64,000 nt of DNA from Annona cherimola. Its lineage: Eukaryota; Streptophyta; Magnoliopsida; Magnoliales; Annonaceae. The stretch is taken from NCBI GenBank assembly GCA_030490835.1, contig CM059971.1:27211817-27275816 (forward strand), written 5' to 3'. The notes beneath the pieces are model-generated. The model was not told the origin of the DNA, searched no databases, and saw only the letters and a program-made list of their open reading frames with translations. Position numbers and translations under genes: made by a program. Of this stretch, positions 34,062 through 46,080 are shown piece after piece (positions within the stretch are counted from its first letter, which is position 1; every line of letters begins with the position of its first letter).

Positions 34062-34229
34062 GATGGACCTTTCATTGTAGAGAAAGTATTTCCTTATGGT
34101 GCTGTGAAAATTTGTGACTTGAAGAGTGGAAATATTTTTACAGTGAATGGTCAACGACTTAAGCCATATATTGAGGACATTTCGAATGATAAGATTATTG
34201 AAAAGGTTGGACTGATTGACCCTTATTGA
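34062..34229 (+). pseudogene. pol: Integrase C-terminal tail
   Basis: In frame after the [20 protein letters not shown] and [11 protein letters not shown] form the usual C-terminal domain of Athila/Tat integrases. It ends at TGA (34227-34229), the likely natural end of pol. No chromodomain follows. Confidence 0.85.
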
Positions 34230-35300
34230 GCTAAACTTCACAACGTCTGGCTGAAGACGTTAAACTTAGCGTTGATTGAAAGGCAACCCAATATTTTCTA
34301 TATATGTTTGTTTCTTTTTGCAGGAAAAGGACATTTTGTTGAAGGAAAATATTGTTGCATTATTCAATGACACCCCAGGTTGTCTCTTTCCCTGCTATCT
34401 TATTTTCATACAATTATATTGTGTATGGCAATATATAAGTTGGGGGGTCTGGTTTGTTTAACTTGATTTTATTAAAAAAATATTATAAATGAATAAATAA
34501 AAATAATTTATATATACAAATTTTTTTTAAATATATATACAAAGATATTAAAATAATAATAATAATAATAATACTAATAAAAATTAAAATATATATATAT
34601 AGGAAGATAAATCAAATTGTACTTGCTATTCTTGGTAGTAAGCGAAGAAGAAAACTGTAATTAGTTGTATGTGTAAAAATATTTTTATGGAGTTTTTAAA
34701 ATTTTATTAGCACTGATTGCACTTACACATCAATGAACCTTGTGGGTACCATGATAATATAGTTTTTCTCTCTCATCCAAGCAATTAATCTTTAATATCA
34801 TTGTAATTGATAGCTGTTAGTTAAAAAAAAAAATTTTAGATCCCCGGATACCCTGAAATATGGTGAGGGGAGAAAAAAAAGAAAAAAAAAAGAGAAAAGA
34901 AAATCCCTAGATATTCTGAAATATGGTGAGGGGAAGAAAAAATGTTGAAGATAAAAAAAAAGTTTTTTTTTACTATCACTATCATAATTTTGATATAAAT
35001 ATTACTTAGATTGGATGAGTTGAAAATAACTTACTTAGCAAATGTCCATTTGTTCATTAGTACACATATACACGTGCTATAATATTTTTATATGCATCAT
35101 GAAAAAAAAAGAAAAATAAAAAATAAAAGAAAACAAAAAAATATTTTACACATATAGACTAAGAAAATTTACTTCTAAAACTTATTATCATCATTAGCAA
35201 TGCACCTAGATTTTTATAAAAATTAGTAGTACATTATGATTTAAATATATATATATTTATATATTAAACTATTTCCATTGCTAAGGGACTAGCAATGTTT
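34230..35300 (+). other. 3' untranslated region of the gypsy element
   Basis: About 1.07 kb of AT-rich DNA without an env-like frame. It has (AAT)n near 34553, an A/G-rich stretch, and a ~62-bp tandem duplication (CTGAAATATGGTGAGGGG at ~34852 and ~34915). The absence of env separates it from the longest Athila elements. Confidence 0.6.
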
Positions 35301-35313
35301 AAGTTGGGGGGTG
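35301..35313 (+). other. Polypurine tract
   Basis: AAGTTGGGGGGTG directly precedes the 3' LTR start TGATAAG. It would prime plus-strand DNA synthesis. Confidence 0.85.
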
Positions 35314-37636
35314 TGATAAGTCTAAAAATTTTCATTTAATTTCATATTAAATTCACACCGTTAAGTATTAAAACATTAATTAAATGCAGGTTTTAAGTGG
35401 AATTTCATGAAAATCATATTTTTCGTAAAATCTTTAATTTTGTTATAAAATGGGTCATTTTGCAACATTCTTGAAAATATAAAATTATGACTCACTCCTT
35501 AGAAAATTTTAATGTAGAAATGAGCCTTAGCTTTTTAATATAATTTGGGAAAATTTATAAAATTATTTAATTGGAAAAATCATGACTATAATTATATTTT
35601 AAATATGGGGAATAAAGTAGACTATCCTATTTAGATAAAACAAATTAAAGGATAAAACTAGGATGATATATGATGTTATTAAATTTTCTTATTTAAGAAT
35701 CAATATTTAAATTTGTTTTTAAATAGCACTGCAGGTACATAAGAAGTCTGTACACCACCGGAGCGCCGAGTTATAGTGCTCCACCATTTTCCTCCAAATT
35801 TTCCCAATCGGCAGCCATGGATTCTGGCAAATGTTAGCAGCTACCCCCTTTAATTTCAGCAATCAATCGGCAGCCATGATTCAGCCACCTACATGATCTT
35901 CAACAACTCACGTCTTCTCCACGCCAAGCATAGCAGCCAATGCCATTACCGGAGCCCGATTTCTCTCTCAGACAGCAGCTCTCATCGAGCAGCAAAAGAA
36001 AATTCCAGCAGCCCGGGTTCTTTTCACAATCAGCAGCGAAACCAGGGGCAACAGCTCTCCAAACCCACCAACAAGCATGCACCTTCAGCAGCACCGCTGG
36101 TAGCCCCTGCATTTTCCATTTTCGCCCAAACCCACAACAGCTATTGAATCCATTAATTCCAAGCAGCGCCCCTGATTTTTCACAAAGCCAAATAGCCCTG
36201 CATCGAGCACCAGCAACCACGACATGCCACCCATAACGCTCCTGTTCTAAGCCATTTTCCCGTTAAAGCAACCCTTCGATCCATTTTTCCAAATCACTGA
36301 ACCAGCAACTCTTGAAAAAATCCGACAGCACTAAACCCATGGATTTTCAGCCATGGAAATTCAACCAGCCACTCGCCAAGCAGACAACAGCAGGAAAGTC
36401 GTCCGAAAAATTCCAACAACCGAAGCAAACCCACTATCCTTGACCTAGCTTGGATTTCGGTAGTTACAAAAAAAAAGAAAAAAAAAACAAAACCAAAGTA
36501 GCAATCGCATGCACCACCTCTGTCGAGTCAAGATTGCAAACCGCCGGTAATCCACTAGCTCCATTTTCCTAAAACGAATAAGCAGAACCAAATTAAAGCA
36601 TCGGCCAGCCATCCATTTACAGGAAACAAAAATTTTAGCGACCCATTTTCTGCACTAAGAAAATCACCGAATTCACAGTAGCAACGCAACCGTAGCAGCA
36701 AGGGGTAGCTGCAATGACGATTTGTTAACAGCGGGTAATATGGTGGAGAAAACTAAACGCAGTGAACTGGAATCCCACATCGGATTCCACGTTGAAAGGA
36801 GGGTCCCTCCCATATCTATAAAAGGGACCCTCCACTCATCCCAAAGCAACACAATACACCTCCCTCCCATCACTTGAAGTGGGGCCCATTTAGGTGGGAC
36901 CTTTGCCAAGTGAAAAAAAAACTTCAAAGGCTTGGATTGCTTCTCAAAGAGAGTAGTTTTTCAAGAATTGGGGTAAATAAATTTTTTGTTAATTATAGTT
37001 TTTCTTTAATGCTTTGTAGTTGCTAATTTTAGCTTTGTAATTTTTAGCCTAGATTTAACATTTTATGCAGTGTAATTTTCAAATTAAATTTAATGTAATT
37101 TTCATTCTTGTTTTCATAGATTAAATTTTACTTTTGTAGTTTTTTAATTACTGTCCTAGTTTAAATTTAATTTTTAGTTAATTACAATTTCTTCTTTTCT
37201 TTCTCTATCTCTTTCTCTCTCTTATTTATCTGCTTTTTTTTCTCTCTTCTTTTCTTTCTTTCTAATTCTCCTTTCTTCTCTCTCTCTCTAATATCTTTTT
37301 TCCCTCTCTAATTGCTCCTATTTTCTCTTTTCTTCTCTGTCTAATGTCTCTTTCACTCTCTTCTTTCTTCTCTCTCTAATCTCTCCTCATTTCTCTTTAA
37401 TTTCTTTTTCTCTAACTTCTTTCTTTCTCTTCTCTACACCTTCTTTCACTGTTCTCTTTTATTTTATTTTTTTTTGCTTAAAATAATTCAAAATATATAG
37501 TCTCTCTGTGGATTTGACCCGACTCACCGTTATTCTACACTATCGCCCGCATAGTGGTAGCTTTAATGTGTTTCGATTAATTTTAATTAAACTGGTGATC
37601 ATAGTGCTCTTAACGACAAACACTTGGTGCGCATCG
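35314..37636 (+). repeat. 3' LTR of the Athila-type element
   Basis: A 2,323-bp direct repeat of 25663-27983. The first 775 bases are identical in both; the first difference is at 36089 (against 26438). About 50 differences follow in the remaining ~1.55 kb. The last base is G (GCGCATCG) where the 5' LTR has A. Confidence 0.95.
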
Positions 37637-37641
37637 AGACC
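37637..37641. repeat. Target-site duplication AGACC (right)
   Basis: AGACC follows the 3' LTR and repeats 25658-25662. Removing the element joins the two halves of the host copia-type LTR (TTAATCG-AGACC-TCAAGTTG). Confidence 0.85.
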
Positions 37642-38649
37642 TCAAGTTGAGATCAATCTCAACTGCGACATCACTTTGAACATGCTTTGAAAATTAGAAC
37701 TTCGAGGAATCAAGCTTTAATGAATGGCAAAGCCAGTGTCTAGATCAATCTTACAACAATCCGGGACAAAGGTGAAGATAAGATCGACCGTATATCAACT
37801 TACTGTATCACATGGAAGAAGTTTTTTGCGTAAGCAACTATCATAGGCACAAGATGCGCACCAGGTCAATCCAACATCTATCTCAACATCGACCTCAAGG
37901 TGAAATCTAATATTAGATTGGTCTCACATAAATCCTAAATCATAACAATTTGAAGATTCAAATATTGCAGCATTAAATGCATGAAACCAACATAAGGACA
38001 ATATTTATCACATTATAAAACACATATAGTAATGAATTTGAAGTGTTAACTAGAACACTTAGTGAGCTTTCACCTTCTTTTTAAACAAGTTTAAGTGTTC
38101 AAGAAAGAGATTGAAATTTTGGTTCCTTGTTTTAAACAAAAAAAAAATTAACTCACATCATCTTCATTAAGTTCTCACCAAGTTTCTTGTGTCTCATTGA
38201 TTATAGAATCTACAAATTGTAATGCTTGTTTCAATTATTTTTTAATATTTTCTTAGATTGGTATTGAAGACCGAGTTTAAGAAGATGTTGAAGTGGATAT
38301 TAGTTGGAGAGTGCACACAAATCACTAACCTTTATTATATCACCCCCCCTTAGAAGTAGAATCTAAAAGAAAGAAGTATTTGAGAACATATTGCGGAACC
38401 CAAGGAATAAAGGGTGACAATTGCTCGAACTGCTACATATTGTGTGTTGTTGTGTGTGCTTGATTCATCTTTGCATCATATTGTTAGATTACTGCATAAG
38501 TTTCATCACATTTCATCGTTAGGGTTTACACAAAATAGAAGTTTGCATTTAAGGATTGATTGATTTTAAGAACTCAATTCACCTCTCTTCTCTTAGATTT
38601 TGCTAATGTAAAACAAACCAACAAATACATCTCTCAAAAATTATCAAAC

Positions 38650-40980
38650 CCGCTGAGTGTGCTTCTTCTATAAATTGGTGAAATTTTTTAAAATAATCAC
38701 CATCAATCATCAACATGTAACTTGAGTTAAATCATTTGATGGCTACCAACATAACTAGTTCATGGGGTTCACAAACCCTCTCCACAAACTTCAACATTCA
38801 ACAACCCCAGTATGTAACCCTAGCTCTCAAATTTAGCTAATTTAAAACATAATTTCATTCACTTATAAGACTTCACTAACATCTTAGTAATCAATCCAAA
38901 TTAACATAAAAAATTCACAACTACACAAGTTAAGATCATCATCTCATGAATTAAATAAATTTATTTACACATGCTACTACTAAAGGGTCTATCATACCAT
39001 CAACATATGCTAATTTCACATAATCTTATGTTTCTTACCCTATATTCCCTTTTACAAAACTCTCCTAACCATCCACATTCATTTTATTTAATATCGACTT
39101 ATCAAAGTTCAAATTGACATTTTATCAAACATATAATATGTCTTATTCAAAAAACTCAAAAATCTCAACCAAAATTAACATAATTCAACCCAATAATCCG
39201 AATCTGTGAAAATTTATGTCCAAACCATCCAACACATATATTTTAGCAAAAAACTCGAAAATCCCCAACGCTCGCTTTGCAACCTAGGTTTGATTGAAAA
39301 TCATTTCAAATCATCATCATAAATCATGGCACTCTTATTTCAAAATCCAAATAAAACAACAAAAAATTACACTTACTTACCTTAATGATATATTTCTTGA
39401 ATTTCTCCCAGTTCCACGGTAGATTCTTGCAACTACTTCTCCTTAACACTCCATGTGTGACTAAGAAGTGATTAAGGGTGGTCTAATTCATCCTCACAAA
39501 TCCCCATAAACTCCTTTTTATCACTCTTTTTTCTCTTGGAAACAAAAGGCCAAACTTCCGTTATTCTACGTAAATAGGTTGAGAAATCAACTTGCATGCT
39601 GCGGAAGTTGACTTCCCACACACATACCCATGTTGGTTGGTTATGGAGTTGACTTCTACAGCACATTTTTATTTATCCATGGACCTAAAACTTTTCGTTG
39701 CAAGTTAAATTCTAGATTTCTTTCCCCACTTGTTTTACCTTTCAAACATCCATTCCAACTTACCTTATGTGATTAATTATCTATTTAATCCAATTTATAA
39801 TCATTCGCTAATTAAATAAAATTATCTGATCCATTTAATCCAATTACTCTAAATTATCAATCCAGTAACTATAAGATCCGTGAACCATCCAACCCCTGTC
39901 CAATTATCTTCATTCACAAACTAACCTCCTAATATTGGACCCAAATCGTTTATTTAATTAAAACATGACCTTAACAAGATTTAATCTTCAGCTTTCTCTT
40001 TCACAGGTACAAAGTGGACCCTATAATAATATACTCATTCAATGTCTCTAAAATCATTCCTCGCATATAACACATGCATTTAGCACCTCACCCATGTTAA
40101 AATTGGTCATATTCCACCCTATTTGTAAAATTCCGCAACTTGACTGTATTTTCTATCTATTCTCACATATTGCCTCTAAAACTTCAAGTTATCAGCTACA
40201 TCTTCTTCCAAGTCATCAAATTACCTCTCAAATTTGTTGGCATCTACCATACCTCCGGACACCTCAAAGTATTGAATCTTGAAATACATCTCTTCCTAAT
40301 TCAAAATCCATTTATATAGCTTAAATCTCAAACATACAACCACCGAAACCGATTGTTCCACAAATTCCAAATTGCTACAAAACAAAAAAATTAATCCCAA
40401 GTCACAACTGGGTCATTGGCCAAAATTCATTACTTGGATTCCCGGTAACCCAAAATTTCAAAGATACCTCAATTCACATAGACCACACATGCAATTTCTT
40501 CAATCTGTCTCCAAAATAAATCATCTCGAGCAGGTTCTTGCACATCTGTTATACTCATTCACGATCGCAAATAACCAGGGCATTACCAACCAGTTCTCCA
40601 TTTCCGGCATGATGGACCTAATATATGGTGGCACATGTTGGTCATGCGTCTTTAGTGGCCATTGTGATCTCACATTTGTAACAAGTTTCAAATCATTGTT
40701 GTGATTTTAAATATCTTTTTTTATTAGTGTATCATTACATCATATCTCATCTTGTAATCAAGCTTGAAGAGAATTATTACAATTTTTCAAAAGAAAGACC
40801 ATATAAGCTTCCAAAATTAATAGTGTAAACTACATACTCTCAAATATCAAGAGGAAACAAATCTCCCAAGCCCAAGTTTCAAGCTCGAATGGAGCCTAAG
40901 AGGCTAATGTCTTTAACCACCAGAGCTTATCGCATTAGGTGGTTTAAATTTATTTTTATTATAACATCTCTCCTATTTTA
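38650..40980 (-). mobile_element. Probable LTR remnant, minus strand (chromovirus-like)
   Basis: Read on the minus strand, 39720-39360 has GTGCTGTAGAAGTCAACTCC, GGAAGTCAACTTCCGCAGCA, then GAAATTCAAGAAATATATCA and a TTAAGGTAAGTAAG splice-donor-like sequence. This pattern resembles the R/U5 part of Tekay/Del-type plant chromovirus LTRs as I recall them. Both edges are guesses, no TG/CA pair or target duplication was established, and no coding sequence is present. Confidence 0.3.
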
Positions 40981-42105
40981 TGAATATTATTACGTTTTTA
41001 TTGTATATTTTTTTCGGATTTTTCTTTATTTAATCGAAAAGAAGTAAGACATATTGACAATTAATTGAGTGCACCTTGAGCAATTGATTAGAGGATAGAG
41101 ACCAATTGCAAGAAGCAGCGGGACCTTTAATCTTTATAAAGCAGACTAATCAAGAGCCTATCTCCTCGACGTTTAAAGGGCCAGCTAAAGCAACTTTGAT
41201 TTGAAAGGTGGATTTTGCTAGCTCGTTAGGCCACTGAGTATAGCTATTCACTGTTCTGTTGCACAAAATCGGGTTTTTAGTGAAAGTGAAGTGGCAAATA
41301 ATATTTAAACTGTATATGGAATTATGGATCATATATTGAAGAAAATTCTTTCTAAAGTGGCTTTTTTAGATGGGCACGTAAGACGGTATGGGCGGACGTG
41401 GCTTACTTAGATCATTTTAGCTATAGATTATATTTTCTTTGCATTATAATATTTGAAATATTATTTCGCTTTTATTATTAATCTTTATTTAATTTAGATA
41501 TACGTTCATGTTAGCTGAGTCAAACCAAATTAAGTTTTTTAAATAATGAATATGGAAAATAGTTATGTACTTCTATCCAACCATGCAATTGAAGTATCCA
41601 ATATCTTCTTATCCCATTTTGGCACATTTTGAAAATGAAATTAAAAATATAATATACTCATGTTATTTAAAATTATTTTTTGTTATGATAACAAAAATCA
41701 TCTTGATCAATGTTTTGATTCGGTGACACTTTTAAACTTATTTATAATTATGTGCAAAATATGAAAATAACTTAGATTAGTCACGAATTTATTAGAATGT
41801 TATAATAATTTCTGGAATCATTTATTTATAAGAAACATTTTATATGGTATAAATATTAGATTAACATTTTAAAATAAATATAGAATTAAACATTACACTT
41901 TTATCACTTTTATTAAATAGGGCCTGTATAAATATTTAATGCGGATAAATTTTAGTTTTCCAGTTAAAAAATAGTTTTAAACCCAAAAAGCATTTTGTTC
42001 GTCAAAATGTACTAAAATGGGAAAACTCTTCAATTGCATGGATTACGTAACAGTATTGGCCATACGTTTAAAGCTCATCTAGTTTTTTCACTTTATATAA
42101 TAAGC
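40981..42105. other. AT-rich filler, no gene seen
   Basis: No frame, RNA gene or clear repeat was found beyond short AT-rich segments. Confidence 0.35.
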
Positions 42106-45100
42106 TATAATAACCCATTTTGGATCAAAAGAGGAGAGAGAGAGCTTTGATCAAATTGATCTTAATAATCAATCATTATCATCTAGGTTATTTATTATTT
42201 ATTTTATGCCTTCCTTTCTAATTAAGAAAAAATCAAGGCTAGAGATCAATTTAGACCATTGAATTGGGAAAAAATTTTCAGATTTAAAGGGAGGAAATTG
42301 TTGTCCATAACAATCAGATTTGTTAAATCTGATTTGTGATTAGTTTCAATTTAATAATTGGGAGTTTTTATTCTTGAGGATGGACCATGATCGGGGGCTG
42401 TCACTTCAGGAAACTCGGTCCAAAATTTTGATCAAAGTAGACCCAAGCAGAATATATATATATATATATATACATATATATATTATTGGACAACAAGAGA
42501 ATAATCTCAACCATTGAATCTATGATTACATGTATAATCTGGATGACTTAAATTGTTAGATAGTTGTAAAATTTAATATTACATAAAGATATAATGTTAG
42601 ATCATGTGTGGACACCTTGATGGATAATTAGATTTGAAAATTTACAAATCTGTCTCAATAATCTTTATATTAGTGGAAAGTGTAACCAGTTGATCTAAAC
42701 CACAAAAAATTTAATTAAAAATATAATTTCATAATCTAAATCATTGGGTCAAGATTAATATGTTATTTTCTATGATGTATGTGTCAAATCTATGATTAGT
42801 AAATTTAGAACTAAAAAGAAAAATATATAAGAAATAATAAACGAACAATTTTTGGTAAGAAAGGTTTTATATACCACATGATATCATCAATAATGAGCAA
42901 TCAAATTTTCATCTTAAAATATTTAGCAAATTATAAATTAAAAATCTTAGAAAATTAGTCTAAACAGGGCAGAATGGTTGTCATAATCAGCTGTATTAAT
43001 TGATTTTTCATAATTTTATATAGTGAAATTGAGATCGAAACTTTTATACGATATATAATATATTTTGAATATCACTAAAAAATAAAAATAAATTTTTAGA
43101 GGATATAAATGTGGGTAAAAATTAACATCATTTTAATCATCCTTGAACTTACACCCCTGTCTAGCAAAATAAAAATACATAAATAAATATGAATAATTAA
43201 TATTTTGTGCTGAAAATATTTAATATGGTTAATTCATATCGTTATTAATTTATGATAAGAATTTTAGACTTAAAATCTTTGATTCGATTATAAATAAAAT
43301 TTAAAAGGGCTCAATGTCTCTGATTTTACCAAATAGGGGTAAATTAAGGAATAACCAAAACAAAAATTTTAATTGAAATAATAATTATCTAACTTAATAT
43401 GATTAGTTAAAATATATGATTATTGAGTTAATTCATGTAAAAAAATCTTCATAAAATATTTGAAGAATATTGAAAATTAAATTGGATACAAATAGACAGC
43501 CGAAAGTTAATATGATCAAGAAAGGACCCGCCTGTGATCATATTAAATTTTGGCACTCAAATGATTATTAGTTAGTAATTAATAATATGAGAATATTTTT
43601 TAAAAGATAAAATTGAATATTTATAAGATCGAGTTGAGTACAATATAGAAAATACAATTTAAAATGTAGAAGAGTAATTTGACAATTCTGTCAAATGTAT
43701 TCTAACTCAAATTAATTATTTTATCAACTTGGAGAAAGTAATATTTTAGAATTAATTAAATTGATTATAAATGATGATTCTAGAATAATTTAATTTATGC
43801 AAGGAATCACAAGTTGGCTAAATTATGAAAGTAAGGATACGTAGAGATATCTATATATCTTAGGATGAAATATTATGCTAAATCATTATTAAAAAAATTT
43901 AATTTAAGTTAAAATATTAATGAAAGACAAGCGCTATTTTCAGTGCGATGATTTGAGCATTATAGCAAAATACGATCCAAGGACGAATCTAAGATTTACA
44001 CAAGATAAGTAAAATTCTTTTCTTCTCTTTTTGATTTTATATTGTAATGCATGGTTACGGACATGAATGTTTTGGATGTCATTGTTTCATAACTTTGAAT
44101 GAATGAATTTTATCAAATATGATTATTTATTGTTATGCCCAGTTTGACTCTTTGTTCATGTCAGCATTATGCATTATGACATTGACATATATTGTTTGGT
44201 ATGCCGTCATATTTATGAGTCATGGCTGTAGTTGTAAATTTGTGAACTATTGTTGTTGGAGCATTATTGACGACCGTTGGCACATCTTGATCGGAAATTG
44301 GAATGTGATGGCCTGGGTGGTGTCGATTCAGACTTACTTGTTTGATTGGTGGGTTATAAACCTGATTTGTTAGGCTCTTGTGATTTGGATAATGTACATT
44401 GTGACTAGATCCATGGGATTAGTGGCAATCAACGTAATGGTTTAGGCCAGAGCCATTCACATAATGTGGTGTGACATGGTTACATCAGTATGGTAAGCGC
44501 AGCAAGGTATCAGTTATACCTCCAGTTTGGATAAATGTGTTTCCCAATCTATCCATATTGTGCAAAGTTAGCTACTCGTGCTAGGATTTAGTAATGGAAA
44601 CCTAGGTTGTGCAACGAATTAGATTACGGGGCAAGATACCGAACCTCCCAATTGGATCAAGACCTTTATTGCATGAATGGAAAAATGACATATGTATGCT
44701 ACGTTGATGTATGCTTGGGCATCAACATATGTTCCATATGAATTTAAAAATGACTTGGATCTATTATTTAATCTATGTTTCATCAACCCCTATGCATATT
44801 GTTTACTCAAGTTTTGGTAGTTTATATTTATGACCTCTACTTACTGAGTATGCTCAGACTCATCTTATTATTGTTATTTTTTTAGATAACAGGTATGCGG
44901 GTGAAGAGTGACATGGGATTGGTATACTAGATGGGTAGAACTTGATGAATCTAAATTTAGAATGATTTATTTAGATTTTTCAGAGCAATGTAGTAAAGAT
45001 GTGAAGCATGTATTCCGTAAATTTAATTATTTGGATCTAGTTTAATTTGAAATTAATGAAACACCTAGTTTATGATGACTTAATGAATTCTATTATTGCA

Positions 45101-45175
45101 CTTGTGTATATTCTCCAATTATCATCTACCCTGTACTCTAGTAGCGATTGTTGACTTTGTCGGCATGCTATTACA
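42106..45175 (+). mobile_element. Probable solo LTR of a Tekay/Del-like chromovirus
   Basis: The 3' third has features I associate with this LTR family: GGTAAGCGCAGCAAGGTATC near 44495, CCTCTACTTACTGAGTATGC near 44837, then ATTGTTATTTTTTTAGATAACAGGTATG (a splice-acceptor-like tract), and an end in GCTATTACA. The 5' end (TATAATAACCCATTTTGG, 42106) resembles the family start TGTAATAACCC with a mutated TG. An (AT)n run lies at 42452-42484. No target duplication, primer site or polypurine tract was found. If right, it is ~3.07 kb and old. Confidence 0.5.
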
Positions 45176-45259
45176 AACTAAAATGCCCTAATTTGTAAAA
45201 AATAAAAAAATATTCATCTCTAGATTGGTAAAACTTAATACAGAAGTTAAATGCATCTA

Positions 45260-45603
45260 GAGAGGTGATCCCATGCGGCCATGTGTCCAGCAGTGGGACC
45301 TATTTTTTATTTTTTTTATAAACATGTAGGGTTAAATATATTTGACCTGTAACCAAGTTTTACCATTTTTCGATGCTTTTAAGTATTTTTTCAATTTTAA
45401 ATATAGTGGCATTTTTCATAATTTTTGAGTTAAAAAATTATGAAAACACTACTATATTTAAAAATAAAAAATACTTAAAAATATCCAAAAATTGTAAAAC
45501 TTGGTTTATAAGTTCAATACATCTAACTTTACACATTTGTAAAAAAGAATCAAAAATATACTTTTTAGAGGGTCCCATGGCCAGATGCATGGGAACACCC
45601 CTC
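45260..45603. mobile_element. Foldback (MULE-like MITE) element
   Basis: The left end (GAGAGGTGATCCCATGCGGCC) and right end (complement GAGGGGTGTTCCCATGCATCTG) are imperfect inverted repeats. Inner arms (GTATTTTTTCAATTTTAAATATAGTGGCATTTTTCATAAT and its complement) pair almost to the centre. ATGCATCTA on the left and ATACATCTA on the right could be a 9-bp target duplication, as for Mutator-like elements. However, CCCCTCATACAT also ends the relative at ~17603, so those bases may belong to the element. Confidence 0.7.
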
Positions 45604-45659
45604 ATACATCTAAATTAACATTTTTATATAAAAAAATTTGAAAAGAGATCTGCACTCGA

Positions 45660-46080
45660 TTGTATTGAAATTTCAATGCATTAAGATGCATTGAAACATG
45701 ACTGCAACATTGTAGGAAAATGTTTCAAAACAATTTCGATGCATCTAGCTAGAAATTTTATTTTTTTAATTTTTTTGTAAATTTTTTTATAAAACTCTTA
45801 ATCTAGAGCATTTAATTGTAAATTAAGTTTACCATTTTTAAAAATATGTATATATTTTTAAAAATTTTAAAAATAAGGGGCTTTACTAATTTTCAAATCA
45901 CCCTAGTTTCAAAAATAAAAATATATATATAAATTTTCAAAAATGAGAAAACATAATACAAAAGTTAAATAAAACTAGATTAAAGTTTTATAAAATTCTC
46001 AAAAAAATTAAGAAATAGAATTTCTAGCCTGATTCATTGAATTTCAATGAAAATTCAATGCAGTTGATTGCATTGAAACA
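45660..46080. mobile_element. Second foldback element, directly downstream
   Basis: Terminal regions rich in TTTCAATGCAT are inverted relative to each other, followed by GCTAGAAATT.TATTT on both arms and TTTATAAAACT..TAATCTAG deeper in. The core is AT-rich and non-coding. It resembles 11484-11795 in its inner arms (TTTATAAAACTCTTAATCTA). Ends are approximate. Confidence 0.6.

Larger units (their letters stand above)
25663..37636 (+). mobile_element. Complete but defective Athila-type Ty3/gypsy retrotransposon
   Basis: An 11,974-bp element with all structural parts: 5' LTR (25663-27983), tRNA-Asp-type primer site (27990-28007), ~800-bp leader, one gag-protease-RT-RNase H-integrase frame (28788-34229), ~1.07-kb 3' untranslated region, polypurine tract (35301-35313), 3' LTR (35314-37636) and AGACC target duplication. 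Domain order (integrase last), the primer site and the TTGGCACCGTTGCCGGGG context fit the Athila/Tat non-chromodomain branch. There is no chromodomain and no env-like frame. Coding is broken by five stops and two frameshifts, so the element cannot move on its own. The LTRs differ by roughly 2%, suggesting a fairly young insertion. Confidence 0.95.
25137..38623 (+). mobile_element. Ty1/copia-type LTR split by the gypsy insertion
   Basis: Two flanks, 25137-25662 and 37642-38623, together make a ~1.5-kb LTR like the copia LTRs at 1443 and 57387 but in the opposite orientation. The left flank has TTTTGATGATTAAAAAATTA about 40 bp from its start, as in the others. The right flank ends AACTCAATTCACCTCTCTTC...AAACCAACA, matching the AACCCAATTCACCCCTCCCC...GACCAA end of the family. 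No target duplication was found. Between 25430 and 37930 it has palindromic pieces with a GATC core (GAGATCAATCTC, AGATCAATCTT) in place of the GTCGAC core of its relatives. Confidence 0.6.
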
